Positions 1-6,579 are shown, counted from the first letter of the stretch. The stretch: DNA of 7,528 bases from Oscillospiraceae bacterium (GCA_016293265.1 JAEDEN010000075.1:1-7528); one strand, 5' to 3'. The notes: a model not told the origin generated them from the sequence alone. Program-made: numbers and translations.

Positions 1-4
1 GGCC

Positions 5-33
5 TTGCATCCGGACAACTTTTCTGCTATTTT
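5..33 (+). promoter_or_regulatory. Possible promoter of the recombinase-like gene
   Basis: TTGCAT (5-10) and TATTTT (28-33) are separated by 17 bases, and TGC sits directly before the -10 box, giving an extended -10 form. The -35 box matches TTGACA at only three positions. The same TTGCAT box occurs in the much better promoter in front of the fumarase gene. Transcription would begin near 40, about 27 bases before the start codon. The window begins right here, so upstream elements cannot be judged. Confidence 0.35.
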
Positions 34-66
34 ATATAGAAAAGTGATGCTTTGAGGAGACCGCCT

Positions 67-1281
67 ATGAAAACCGTTGTCCGTGTGGATGAAACAACCA
101 TGAATGCCGTCCTGAACCGCGCCGGGACCTCCGCGGCGGGGGTCATTCTCCGCCTTGCCTGGCAGGCGGGGCTGACCCGGGAGGAGATCCGGACCCTCAC
201 CTGGAGCCAGGTGGACCTGATGGAGTGGAAGATCCTCCTTCCGGGACGCACCGTTCCCCTGAGTGTGGAGATGGCTACCTTCCTCCTGCCGCTGGGGGAG
301 GGGTGCAGCCCCGGCGACCCCGTGGTGGGCTCCCGGCGCTCCGGCGCCCCACTGACGGCCCAGACTATCTCCCACATGGCCCGTTCCGCCCTGACGGCGG
401 GAGGAGGGGGAGACCTCTGCCTTACGGACCTGCGGGAGGATTTTGCCCTCCGCCTCCTGGCGGACGGGCAGAACTGGCAGGCGGTCTCCCGGGTGACGGG
501 AATGAAGGCGGCGGCCCTGCGCCAACTGGGGGAGGTTTCCACCCGGGCCAGCCGCGCCGCACCGCCCACCGTGAAAACGGCGGCTTTGGAAGAGCTGCTG
601 AAGCAGGAGGGCTCCTCTCCCGCCGGAACCGCTATCTCCCTTGCCTGGCGGGAGGGTTTGGGACTGGAGGAGATCGCCTCCCTCCGCTGGGAGCAGCTTT
701 CCGGCGGGACGGTCAGCCTGGGGGAGGGCCCCGTCCGGCCTCTGAGTGAAGAGACGCAGGCGCTGCTGGAGGAGTTGCGGCCGGCGGATGGGGGAGGCTT
801 TGTCCTTGCCACCCGCACGGGGCGGCCCTACGACCTCTCCCGCCTGTCCCGCCTGGTGCGCTCCGCCCTGGTGCGCTGTGGGCTGGATGATGTGACGGCC
901 CGGGACCTGCGCCACCTCCGTGGGACCGAGGAGGTGGAGACGCTGATTTTGGGCCTGGCTGCCGGGGAAGAGGGGGTCTCTCTCCGGGAAGTCCAGGAGG
1001 CCCTGGCCCTTTCCGACACGGCGGGACGCCGCTCCCTGCGCCGCCTGACGGAGCAGGGAAAGCTGACCCGGGTGGGCCTGCGGTATTATCTTCCCAGTGT
1101 GGTGGTGCCTCCGGCGGAGCAGGAGGCTGCCATCTTGGGATATCTTGCCCGGGAGGGCTTTGCCTACCGCCAGGATATCGCAAAGCTTCTCCACATTCCG
1201 GCCGGCCAGTGCCGCCCCATTTTAAAGCGCCTGGTGGCCGCCGGGAAGGTGCGGCAGGAGAACCAACGGTATACATTATAA
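67..1281 (+). CDS. Degenerate tandem tyrosine-recombinase-like protein with C-terminal winged helices
   Basis: The product is 404 residues. Residues 24-155 and 186-290 are two related copies of the tyrosine recombinase catalytic fold: both contain an AG..I.LAW..GL..EEI..L.W.Q pattern, and each later has a DLR box (121-123 and 280-282). In active integrases the first box carries the catalytic Arg of GLR.SEL; here it is Thr37 and Gly199. The His of H..R is Thr120 and Arg279, and no nucleophilic Tyr segment follows the second copy. Only the second Arg (123, 282) survives. Residues 300-343 and 350-404 look like two winged-helix DNA-binding segments, with basic recognition helices followed by GKLTRVG and GKVRQEN wing-like turns. 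The ATG at 67 is chosen because GAGGAGA (54-60) lies 6 bases upstream; the in-frame TTG at 52 overlaps that site. I infer a DNA-binding or regulatory protein without recombinase activity. It could instead be a decayed integrase. Its target is unknown. Confidence 0.75.
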   Translation: MKTVVRVDETTMNAVLNRAGTSAAGVILRLAWQAGLTREEIRTLTWSQVDLMEWKILLPGRTVPLSVEMATFLLPLGEGCSPGDPVVGSRRSGAPLTAQTISHMARSALTAGGGGDLCLTDLREDFALRLLADGQNWQAVSRVTGMKAAALRQLGEVSTRASRAAPPTVKTAALEELLKQEGSSPAGTAISLAWREGLGLEEIASLRWEQLSGGTVSLGEGPVRPLSEETQALLEELRPADGGGFVLATRTGRPYDLSRLSRLVRSALVRCGLDDVTARDLRHLRGTEEVETLILGLAAGEEGVSLREVQEALALSDTAGRRSLRRLTEQGKLTRVGLRYYLPSVVVPPAEQEAAILGYLAREGFAYRQDIAKLLHIPAGQCRPILKRLVAAGKVRQENQRYTL

Positions 1282-1342
1282 ACTCAGATGGACAGCCGTC
1301 CGCGGTTTGTTACAGGGTAAATCACTCAAAAGTACCAAATAT

Positions 1343-1386
1343 AATTAAACTTACACGCCGTATCTCAAACAAATTACAACTTGCAC
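1343..1386 (+). repeat. Imperfect direct repeat upstream of the S-layer gene promoter
   Basis: AATTAAACTTACAC (1343-1356) and AATTACAACTTGCAC (1372-1386) differ by one substitution and one inserted base. Their right ends are exactly 30 bases apart, about three helical turns, so both copies face the same side of the DNA. The second copy ends 7 bases before the putative -35 box. The layout resembles paired binding sites for an activator, but no known regulator motif was recognised. Confidence 0.4.
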
Positions 1387-1393
1387 AAATCGC

Positions 1394-1422
1394 TGGACAA
1401 AACCAAATTGGTTTGTTAGATT
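1394..1422 (+). promoter_or_regulatory. Promoter of the S-layer-homology gene
   Basis: TGGACA (1394-1399; five of six consensus bases) and TAGATT (1417-1422; four of six) are 17 bases apart. The -10 box is preceded by TGT, an extended -10 motif. Predicted initiation falls near 1428-1430, which coincides with the 5' strand of the closing stem of the structured leader. That agreement is independent support for both calls. Confidence 0.6.
1400..1414. promoter_or_regulatory. Perfect palindrome filling the promoter spacer (candidate operator)
   Basis: AAACCAA and TTGGTTT form a perfect 7+7 bp dyad around a single central A. It lies wholly in the 17-base spacer between the -35 and -10 boxes, where a bound dimer would block or reshape the promoter. 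ACCAAAT, part of the left arm and centre, recurs at 1334-1340. The cognate protein is unknown; the winged-helix protein encoded just upstream is one speculative candidate. Confidence 0.45.
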
Positions 1423-1426
1423 ATGC

Positions 1427-1536
1427 TTGCGAACGAAAGACGGGGGAGCAAGGCCTATTCCAGGCTTGATGTGGGATCGGCTAGCCCCGACACGAATCCT
1501 GGAGCGGGCAATGCAAAGCCGCCGGTCGGATCGCAA
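1427..1536 (+). ncRNA. Structured 5' leader, riboswitch-like, class not assigned
   Basis: TTGCGA (1427-1432) and TCGCAA (1531-1536) are perfect complements that would close a domain of about 110 nt starting at the predicted transcription start. Inside are: a hairpin CAAG(G)CCT/AGGCTTG with loop ATTCC (1449-1468, one bulged G); TCGG/CCGA (1477-1480 with 1487-1490); a helix CCGAC/GTCGG (1487-1491 with 1525-1529); and a hairpin GC(G)GGC/GCCGC with loop AATGCAAA (1504-1522). CGGGG (1441-1445) can also pair with CCCCG (1485-1489), so the CCCCGAC segment has three competing partners. Fragments recall known aptamers (GCAAAGCC of c-di-GMP-I, ACGGGGGA of ydaO), but neither whole consensus fits. The ribosome-binding site starts 8 bases past the closing stem, which makes translational control plausible. 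No poly-U terminator is evident in the leader. Confidence 0.55.
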
Positions 1537-1543
1537 AAATTTT

Positions 1544-1551
1544 AAAGGAGG
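1544..1551 (+). promoter_or_regulatory. Strong ribosome-binding site of the S-layer gene
   Basis: AAAGGAGG lies 9 bases before the ATG at 1561 and is a near-perfect anti-16S match. AGGA (1546-1549) could pair with TCCT (1557-1560), a weak 4-bp hairpin that would partly mask the site. Confidence 0.8.
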
Positions 1552-1560
1552 CAAAATCCT

Positions 1561-3894
1561 ATGAAGAAGTTCCTTTCTCTGGTTCTGGCTCTGGTTATGA
1601 CCATGTCCCTGGTCACCATCAGCGCCGGCGCCAAGGACTACGCCGACGCCGACAAGATCACCTATGTCGAAGCCGTTGACGTTCTGTCCGCCCTGGGCGT
1701 TCTGGAAGGCGATGCCAATGGCTTCCGTCCTGCCGACACCCTGAAGCGTTCCGAGGCCGCAAAGATCATTTGCGCTCTGAACCTGACCCCCAAGACCGCT
1801 GCTACCCTGAGCGCTGATACCGCTCCCTTCGCTGACGTTGCCAAGACCCACTGGGCCGCTGGCTACATCGCCGAGGGTGTTGGCTCCGGCATCCTGGCCG
1901 GTGTCGGCAACAACCTGTTCGCTCCCGACGCTCAGCTGACCGGCTATGCTTATCTGAAGATGCTGCTGGTCTCCCTGGGCTATGATGCCGCTGTTGAGCA
2001 GCTGACCGGCGCCAACTGGTCCGTCAACGTTGCCAAGCTGGCTGACGAGCTGGAGCTGACCAAGGGCAACGACAACTTCGTCGGTAGCAAGGCTGTCACC
2101 CGTGAGGAGGCTGCCCTGTATGCCCTGAACACCCTGAAGGCTGAGACCGTTGAGTATGCCGACAAGGGCACCAACATCACCATCAACGGTGTTGTCATCG
2201 CCACCGGCGCTTCCAAGGCCGAGAGCACTGAAAAGACCTACATGGCTCAGAACTACAAGAAGCTGACCCTGGACAACGAGGATTACGACAACCTGGGCCG
2301 TCCCTCCAACACCTGGGAGTATGATGGCGACAGCATCGGCACCTATGCCGCTACCGCCGACTATGTCCTGGTTGCTCAGAAGGACACCACCATGGGCAAG
2401 CTGATCGAGGACAACAACCTGGAGAAGAAGATCACCGAGGGCTTCACCGCTGCCGAGAAGGTTGCTTGCGGCACCGTCGTTGAGCTGTGGGTTTCCAAGA
2501 AGGCAGTCACCGAGGCTGCTGTCTATCACTATGAGACCGTTGAGGTCACCGACGTTGACGAGATCGACGACGAGGACGAGCTGGCTGAGGACTACGGCGC
2601 TTCCGTGCTGTACACCCTCGAGGCCGAGAACGACATCCTGGACGGCGAGTATGTTGACGAGCTGAGCGAGAGCAAGAAGGGCTACACCGCCATCGGCGAT
2701 TTCGACAAGGACGACGTCCTGGTCGCTACCGTCAACGAGAAGGGTGAGGCTGTTGAGTTCGCTCTGGCCGAGTCCTTCAACGGCGAGATGACCGCTAAGG
2801 GCACCAACTACATCAAGGTCGACGGCACCAAGTATGCCATCGTCACCGGCAAGACTGCCCCCAACTATGACGACACCTACACCTACTACCTGGATCCCAA
2901 CGGCATCATCATCGACAGCGAGAAGTATGAAGAGGCCGAGTCTGATCTGGAGTTCGTCTATGTTCTGAAGAGAAGCGCTCAGGACGAGAACAGCGACCTG
3001 CTGTCCTCCAAGGAGAACGCCGCTAAGATCAAGGTCATGTACCTGGACGGCGACACCGAGATCCTGGACTACGCTCTGGCTACCGAGAAGAAGACCGACA
3101 AGGTCACCTTCAAGGTTGGCTCCACCAAGTATGACTTCAGCAAGAAGGCTTTCGAAGATACTGTTACTCCCGGCTGGTATGCTTACACCCTGAACAGCGA
3201 CGGCGAGGTCACTCTGAAGTCCGCTGTCAAGGCTGACAAGTCCGCTGTCAAGGCCGTCACCGTTGAGAAGAACACCCGCGAGATCGCTGACGGCATCTAT
3301 GCCAGCACCACCACCACCGCCACCGTCCTGAACAAGGATGGCGTCCTGAAGACCTACAAGGGCTACAAGAACTTCCCCTCCACCGCTCTGGAGGCTCAGG
3401 CTCTGGTCATCCTGAACAAGACCGCCGCTAAGGAGATCTACATCTACGACAAGGATGCCGAGGAAGATGCTGAGAAGATCGACGTCGCCCTGTTCGTTGA
3501 GACTGGCGACCAGACCGCCGACGGCACCACGGCTACCTTCTATGTCAATGGCAAGAAGCAGGACTATGTTGTTGAGTCCGGCCTGGAGGGCGCCAAGGCT
3601 GGCCAGCTGTTCGAGATCGAGCTGGATGCTGACGATATCGCCACCATCGCTCCCATCGCCGAGGACGACTATGTCAAGGGCAACCTGGACATCGTCAGCG
3701 ACGACTATGTTGTCATCGGCGAGAATGAGATCGAGCTGACCTCTGACTGCGCCTTCTACAAGGTTAACACCACTGGTAAGTCTGTCAGCACCGTTGAGGA
3801 GCTGGAGGCCGATATGGCTGCTATCGTCATCCTGAACAGCGATGACAAGGGCACCGAGGTCTTCATGTACAAGGATATCACCATCCTGGGCTAA
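1561..3894 (+). CDS. Secreted S-layer homology (SLH) domain protein
   Basis: The product is 777 residues, exported and probably held on the cell wall. Residues 1-24 form a signal peptide: MKKF, a hydrophobic core, then an AGA cleavage site before Lys25. Three SLH repeats follow at about 27-72, 88-140 and 150-192, with ITRAE-like signatures reading LKRSEA (61-66), LTGYAY (126-131) and VTREEA (179-184). SLH triplets bind pyruvylated secondary wall polymer. The remaining 570 or so residues are acidic, rich in Asp, Glu, Lys and Thr, and match no domain I recognise; they may form the surface lattice or a binding region. Codons are strongly restricted (GCT/GCC, GTT/GTC, AAG, AAC, ATC, CTG, with almost no GTG), unlike both neighbours, which points to very high expression. 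Tandem TAA TGA stops end the frame and a strong terminator follows. It appears monocistronic, with control through the promoter, operator and leader upstream. A major S-layer protein is the leading guess. Confidence 0.85.
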   Translation: MKKFLSLVLALVMTMSLVTISAGAKDYADADKITYVEAVDVLSALGVLEGDANGFRPADTLKRSEAAKIICALNLTPKTAATLSADTAPFADVAKTHWAAGYIAEGVGSGILAGVGNNLFAPDAQLTGYAYLKMLLVSLGYDAAVEQLTGANWSVNVAKLADELELTKGNDNFVGSKAVTREEAALYALNTLKAETVEYADKGTNITINGVVIATGASKAESTEKTYMAQNYKKLTLDNEDYDNLGRPSNTWEYDGDSIGTYAATADYVLVAQKDTTMGKLIEDNNLEKKITEGFTAAEKVACGTVVELWVSKKAVTEAAVYHYETVEVTDVDEIDDEDELAEDYGASVLYTLEAENDILDGEYVDELSESKKGYTAIGDFDKDDVLVATVNEKGEAVEFALAESFNGEMTAKGTNYIKVDGTKYAIVTGKTAPNYDDTYTYYLDPNGIIIDSEKYEEAESDLEFVYVLKRSAQDENSDLLSSKENAAKIKVMYLDGDTEILDYALATEKKTDKVTFKVGSTKYDFSKKAFEDTVTPGWYAYTLNSDGEVTLKSAVKADKSAVKAVTVEKNTREIADGIYASTTTTATVLNKDGVLKTYKGYKNFPSTALEAQALVILNKTAAKEIYIYDKDAEEDAEKIDVALFVETGDQTADGTTATFYVNGKKQDYVVESGLEGAKAGQLFEIELDADDIATIAPIAEDDYVKGNLDIVSDDYVVIGENEIELTSDCAFYKVNTTGKSVSTVEELEADMAAIVILNSDDKGTEVFMYKDITILG
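3217..3254 (+). repeat. Short in-frame repeat within the S-layer gene
   Basis: A 17-base unit beginning AAGTCCGCTGTC occurs identically at 3217-3233 and 3238-3254, offset by 21 bases (seven codons). It gives KSAVKADKSAVKA in the protein. The identity at DNA level suggests either a recent small duplication or simply the narrow codon set of this gene. Confidence 0.6.
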
Positions 3895-3927
3895 TGAAGA
3901 TTTGACGTAAGTCAATGCTCAAAAGCT

Positions 3928-3963
3928 AAAAAATCCCCCGGGCATTTGCCCGGGGGATTTTTT
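3928..3963. terminator. Strong intrinsic terminator after the S-layer gene
   Basis: A perfect 16-bp stem runs from AAAAAATCCCCCGGGC (3928-3943) to GCCCGGGGGATTTTTT (3948-3963), with loop ATTT. The GC-rich core is flanked by A6 and T6, so it is symmetric and could stop transcription from either side. It insulates the S-layer transcript from the fumarase promoter that begins 4 bases later. Confidence 0.95.
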
Positions 3964-3966
3964 GCG

Positions 3967-3994
3967 TTGCATCCTGCCGGCGGGGTGGTATAAT
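3967..3994 (+). promoter_or_regulatory. Promoter of the fumarase-acyltransferase unit
   Basis: TTGCAT (3967-3972) and a perfect TATAAT (3989-3994) are 16 bases apart, and TGG precedes the -10 box as an extended -10 motif. Initiation is expected near 4001, leaving a leader of about 22 bases. The in-frame ATG at 3993 lies inside the -10 box, so it cannot be the start used from this promoter. Confidence 0.75.
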
Positions 3995-4011
3995 GGAAAA
4001 AACGCTTTTCC

Positions 4012-4017
4012 GGAGGA
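4012..4017 (+). promoter_or_regulatory. Ribosome-binding site that fixes the fumarase start
   Basis: GGAGGA lies 5 bases before the ATG at 4023. Together with the promoter position it favours this start over the ATG at 3993, which would add ten residues not typical of the family. Confidence 0.8.
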
Positions 4018-4022
4018 ATTGT

Positions 4023-5381
4023 ATGGAATACCGCATGGAACACGACACCATGGGCCAGATCGCCGTGCCCGCCCAGCACCACTGGGGCGCCCAGACCCAG
4101 CGCAGCCTGGAAAATTTCCGCATCGGCGGCCAGCACCAGCCCAAAGAGATCATCACCGCCTTTGCGTACCTGAAGGACGCCTGCGCCCGGGCCAACGCCG
4201 CTGCGGGCAAGCTGACGGAGGAACAGGCCGCCGCCATCTCCGCTGCCTGCACCGAGATCCGCTCCGGGAAATGGGACGGGGAGTTTCCCCTGGTGGTCTG
4301 GCAGACTGGCAGCGGCACCCAGACCAATATGAATGTCAACGAGGTCATCGCCCATTTGGCCGCGGAACAGGGCGTTGCCCTTCACCCCAACGACCATGTG
4401 AACGCCTCCCAGTCCTCCAACGATACTTTCCCCTCCGCCCTCCATATCGCCGCGTGCCTGTCCATCGTCAAGGAGGTTCTGCCCGCCGCCAAACGGCTGG
4501 AGGAGGCCTTTGCCCGTCTGGAGGCGTCCTATCCTGACTTGATCCGTATCGGCCGCACCCACTTGCAGGACGCCACCCCCCTCCGCTTTGCCCAGGAGGT
4601 CTCCGGCTGGCGGGAGCTGGTGGCGGCCCCCTGCCGGATGCTGCACCTGGCGCTGGAGGAGCTTTCCTGTCTTGCCATCGGCGGCACCGCCGTGGGCACC
4701 GGCCTTAACGCCCCCCGGGGCTACGATGAACTGGTCTGCGCCCAGCTGCGCTCCCTGACGGGCATCGGCTTCCGGCCCGACGCCAACAAGTTCCATGCCC
4801 TCACCTCCAAGGACGCCCTGGTCTTTGCCCACGGCGCCCTCAAGGCCCTGGCCGCCAACCTGATGAAGATTGCCAACGACATCCGCTTTGAGGCCAGCGG
4901 CCCCCGCTGCGGCATGGGAGAGCTGCACATTCCGGAAAATGAGCCGGGCAGCTCCATTATGCCCGGGAAGGTGAATCCCACCCAGTGTGAGGCGGTCACC
5001 ATGGTGGCTGTCCAGGTCATGGGAAATGATGCTGCCATCGGCTTTGCCGCCTCCCAGGGTAATTTTCAGCTCAATGTGTTTCTGCCTGTCTCCGCCTATA
5101 ATTTCCAGCTTTCCTGCCGGCTCCTGACGGACGCCATGGACTCCTTCCGGGCCAACTGTGTGGAGGGCATCACCCCCAACGCCGGAAAGATGGAGGAAAA
5201 CCTGAACAATTCCCTGATGCTGGTGACCTGCCTCACCCCCAAGATCGGCTACGAGGCTGCCGCCAAGTGTGCCAAGAAGGCTCTGGCGGAGGGCACCACG
5301 CTGAAAGAGGCCGTCTTGGCCCTGGGCCTGCTTTCTGCGGAGGAATTCGACGAAGCGGTGCGCCCGGAAAAGATGGTGTGA
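4023..5381 (+). CDS. fumC: Class II fumarate hydratase (fumarase C)
   Basis: Catalyses reversible hydration of fumarate to L-malate in the cytoplasm. It belongs to the iron-independent, homotetrameric aspartase/fumarase superfamily. The 452-residue product has the family motifs in order: a WGAQTQRSLENF N-terminus (21-32); SGTQTNMNVNEV (97-108); NASQSSNDTFPSA (127-139); GRTHLQDATPL (177-187) with catalytic His180; and the signature GSSIMPGKVNP (309-319). Ser310 matches catalytic Ser318 of E. coli FumC, with Lys316 and Asn318 as the conserved pair behind it. The C-terminus stops at RPEKMV, a little shorter than in E. coli. SGTQTN and LQDATPL fit fumarase rather than aspartase, though confusion between the two cannot be wholly excluded. 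It is first in a two-gene unit; the acyltransferase gene starts 1 base after its stop. A likely role is recycling fumarate from arginine or purine synthesis, or a branch of the reductive TCA route. Confidence 0.93.
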   Translation: MEYRMEHDTMGQIAVPAQHHWGAQTQRSLENFRIGGQHQPKEIITAFAYLKDACARANAAAGKLTEEQAAAISAACTEIRSGKWDGEFPLVVWQTGSGTQTNMNVNEVIAHLAAEQGVALHPNDHVNASQSSNDTFPSALHIAACLSIVKEVLPAAKRLEEAFARLEASYPDLIRIGRTHLQDATPLRFAQEVSGWRELVAAPCRMLHLALEELSCLAIGGTAVGTGLNAPRGYDELVCAQLRSLTGIGFRPDANKFHALTSKDALVFAHGALKALAANLMKIANDIRFEASGPRCGMGELHIPENEPGSSIMPGKVNPTQCEAVTMVAVQVMGNDAAIGFAASQGNFQLNVFLPVSAYNFQLSCRLLTDAMDSFRANCVEGITPNAGKMEENLNNSLMLVTCLTPKIGYEAAAKCAKKALAEGTTLKEAVLALGLLSAEEFDEAVRPEKMV

Positions 5382-5382
5382 C

Positions 5383-6510
5383 ATGGGAGAACCAAAAGCG
5401 GCTGCGGGCCGCAATCTGGGGCTGGACCTGCTGCGGATGGCGGCTATGTTTCTGGTGGCGACCCTTCATGTCCTGGGGGCGGGAGGCGTGCTGGACTCGG
5501 CGGCGCCCCTTTCACCGGACTACGAGACCGCCTGGCTGTTGGAATGCGCCGCCTACTGTGCCGTCAACTGCTATGCCCTGCTTTCCGGGTATGTGGGCGT
5601 CAACGGACGGTTCCGCTATGCCAACCTGGCTCTCTTGTGGCTCCAGGCGGCCTTTTACACCATCCTGATCCCCGCGGCTTTTGCCCTCTTGACGCCGGGG
5701 ACTGTGGGAACCAGGGAGGTAATCCGGGGCTTTTTCCCCGCCATGAGCAACCATTACTGGTATTTCACCGCTTATTTCGCCATGTTTTTCTTTATTCCCG
5801 CTTTCAATTACCTGGTGAAGCATCTGAAGCGGCGCCAGATGGACGTGCTGGCGGTTTCCATCGTGGTTGTGTTCTCCCTTTTGCCTACGGTGTTCCAAAG
5901 GGACGTGGCGGACATATTCCCCGGCGACCTTTTTATCACCTACGGCGGCTACAGCCCCCTTTGGCTGGCTCTGCTGTATATTCTGGGGGCCTATGCCCGG
6001 AAATACAACCTCTTTGCCCGCATCTCCTGCGCCGGGGCCTTCGGGATCTATGCCCTCTGTATCCTGCTCACCTGGGGTGAAAAGTGGATGGTGGAAGGGC
6101 TGGGGATGAAGGTGCTGGGGGAGTACATCCCCGGCGGGCTCCTGGTGAGCTATACCTCTCCCACGATCCTCCTTGCCGCAGCCGCACTTCTGGCTGGCTT
6201 TTCCAAGCTCCGCCTGCCTGCCTGGACCGCAAAGCCCATCGGCTTTCTGGCCCCCCTCTCCTTCAGCGTGTACCTCATTCACGTCCACCCGCTGATGTGG
6301 CGGTATGTGATGGCCGGGCGCTTCATCGCCTTCGGGTCCTATGGCACGGTGAAGCTGGCGGTATCGGTTTTGGGGGCGGCCCTGGGCATCTATGTCCTCT
6401 GCTCCGCCGTGGACGCCATCCGCGCCGCGCTCTTCCGGTGGCTGGATCTGCGGGGGCGGCTGTCCCGCCTGGAGGAAAGGTATGTGGGGGATCTGTGGGC
6501 GAATGAATAA
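5383..6510 (+). CDS. Membrane acyltransferase, acyltransferase-3 family
   Basis: A 375-residue integral membrane protein with about ten hydrophobic segments, for example 19-33, 82-103, 126-146, 155-170, 192-204, 215-230, 260-273, 286-300 and 324-341. Near the N-terminus LDLLRMAAMFLVATLH carries Arg18 and His29 in the R-X10-H arrangement typical of acyltransferase-3 O-acyltransferases. SNHYWYFTAYF (122-132) and LSFSVYLIHVHPLMW (292-306) also resemble this family (OafA/WecH-like proteins). Such enzymes move acetyl or succinyl groups onto sugars of surface polysaccharides across the membrane; the substrate here is unknown. The C-terminal tail (346-375) is charged and probably cytoplasmic. The ATG at 5383 follows the fumarase stop by a single base and has no good ribosome-binding site of its own, so translation is probably coupled to fumC. 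Confidence 0.85.
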   Translation: MGEPKAAAGRNLGLDLLRMAAMFLVATLHVLGAGGVLDSAAPLSPDYETAWLLECAAYCAVNCYALLSGYVGVNGRFRYANLALLWLQAAFYTILIPAAFALLTPGTVGTREVIRGFFPAMSNHYWYFTAYFAMFFFIPAFNYLVKHLKRRQMDVLAVSIVVVFSLLPTVFQRDVADIFPGDLFITYGGYSPLWLALLYILGAYARKYNLFARISCAGAFGIYALCILLTWGEKWMVEGLGMKVLGEYIPGGLLVSYTSPTILLAAAALLAGFSKLRLPAWTAKPIGFLAPLSFSVYLIHVHPLMWRYVMAGRFIAFGSYGTVKLAVSVLGAALGIYVLCSAVDAIRAALFRWLDLRGRLSRLEERYVGDLWANE

Positions 6511-6524
6511 AACTGCATAGAAAG

Positions 6525-6554
6525 CGGAATATTCAATCAAAAATGAATCTTCCG
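6525..6554. repeat. Inverted repeat just after the acyltransferase gene
   Basis: CGGAATATTCA (6525-6535) and TGAATCTTCCG (6544-6554) form an 11-bp stem with one T-C mismatch around the 8-base loop ATCAAAAA. There is no following T-run, so it is not a standard terminator by itself. The ATTCA/TGAAT halves are reminiscent of ARG-box half-sites, but their orientation is reversed and the gap is too wide. It may be an mRNA 3'-end stabiliser or a protein site. Confidence 0.5.
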
Positions 6555-6579
6555 GAACGGGGTGGGCTCCGCCTGCCCG

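Noticed and set aside
52..66. TTG start for the recombinase-like gene
   Set aside because: The TTG overlaps the GAGGAGA ribosome-binding site of the ATG at 67 and has no site of its own.
1290..1301. GGAC/GTCC hairpin as terminator of the recombinase-like gene
   Set aside because: It has only 4 base pairs and no clean T-run, so it is too weak to call.
1511..1529. c-di-GMP-I (GEMM) riboswitch based on GCAAAGCC.CCGG
   Set aside because: The second hairpin and its closing partner, which should follow in about 35 bases, are absent; the gene's ribosome-binding site comes instead.
1427..1536. ydaO-type c-di-AMP riboswitch based on ACGGGGGA and GAATCC
   Set aside because: The conserved 3' part resembling GUCAGCUAACCUCG is missing and the fragments are not in the canonical order. 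A divergent member cannot be excluded without a covariance search.
1351..3915. Antisense open frame of 854 codons opposite the S-layer gene
   Set aside because: Its length follows from the sense gene's avoidance of codons whose complements are stops. The translation is low-complexity L/V/G/D-rich, with no start signal or domain.
3993..4022. Upstream ATG start for fumC
   Set aside because: It lies inside the TATAAT -10 box and has no ribosome-binding site; the family N-terminus fits the ATG at 4023.
3912..5414. Antisense open frame of 500 codons opposite fumC
   Set aside because: It overlaps an unmistakable fumarase, crosses into the terminator, and has no family resemblance; it is a GC-rich shadow.
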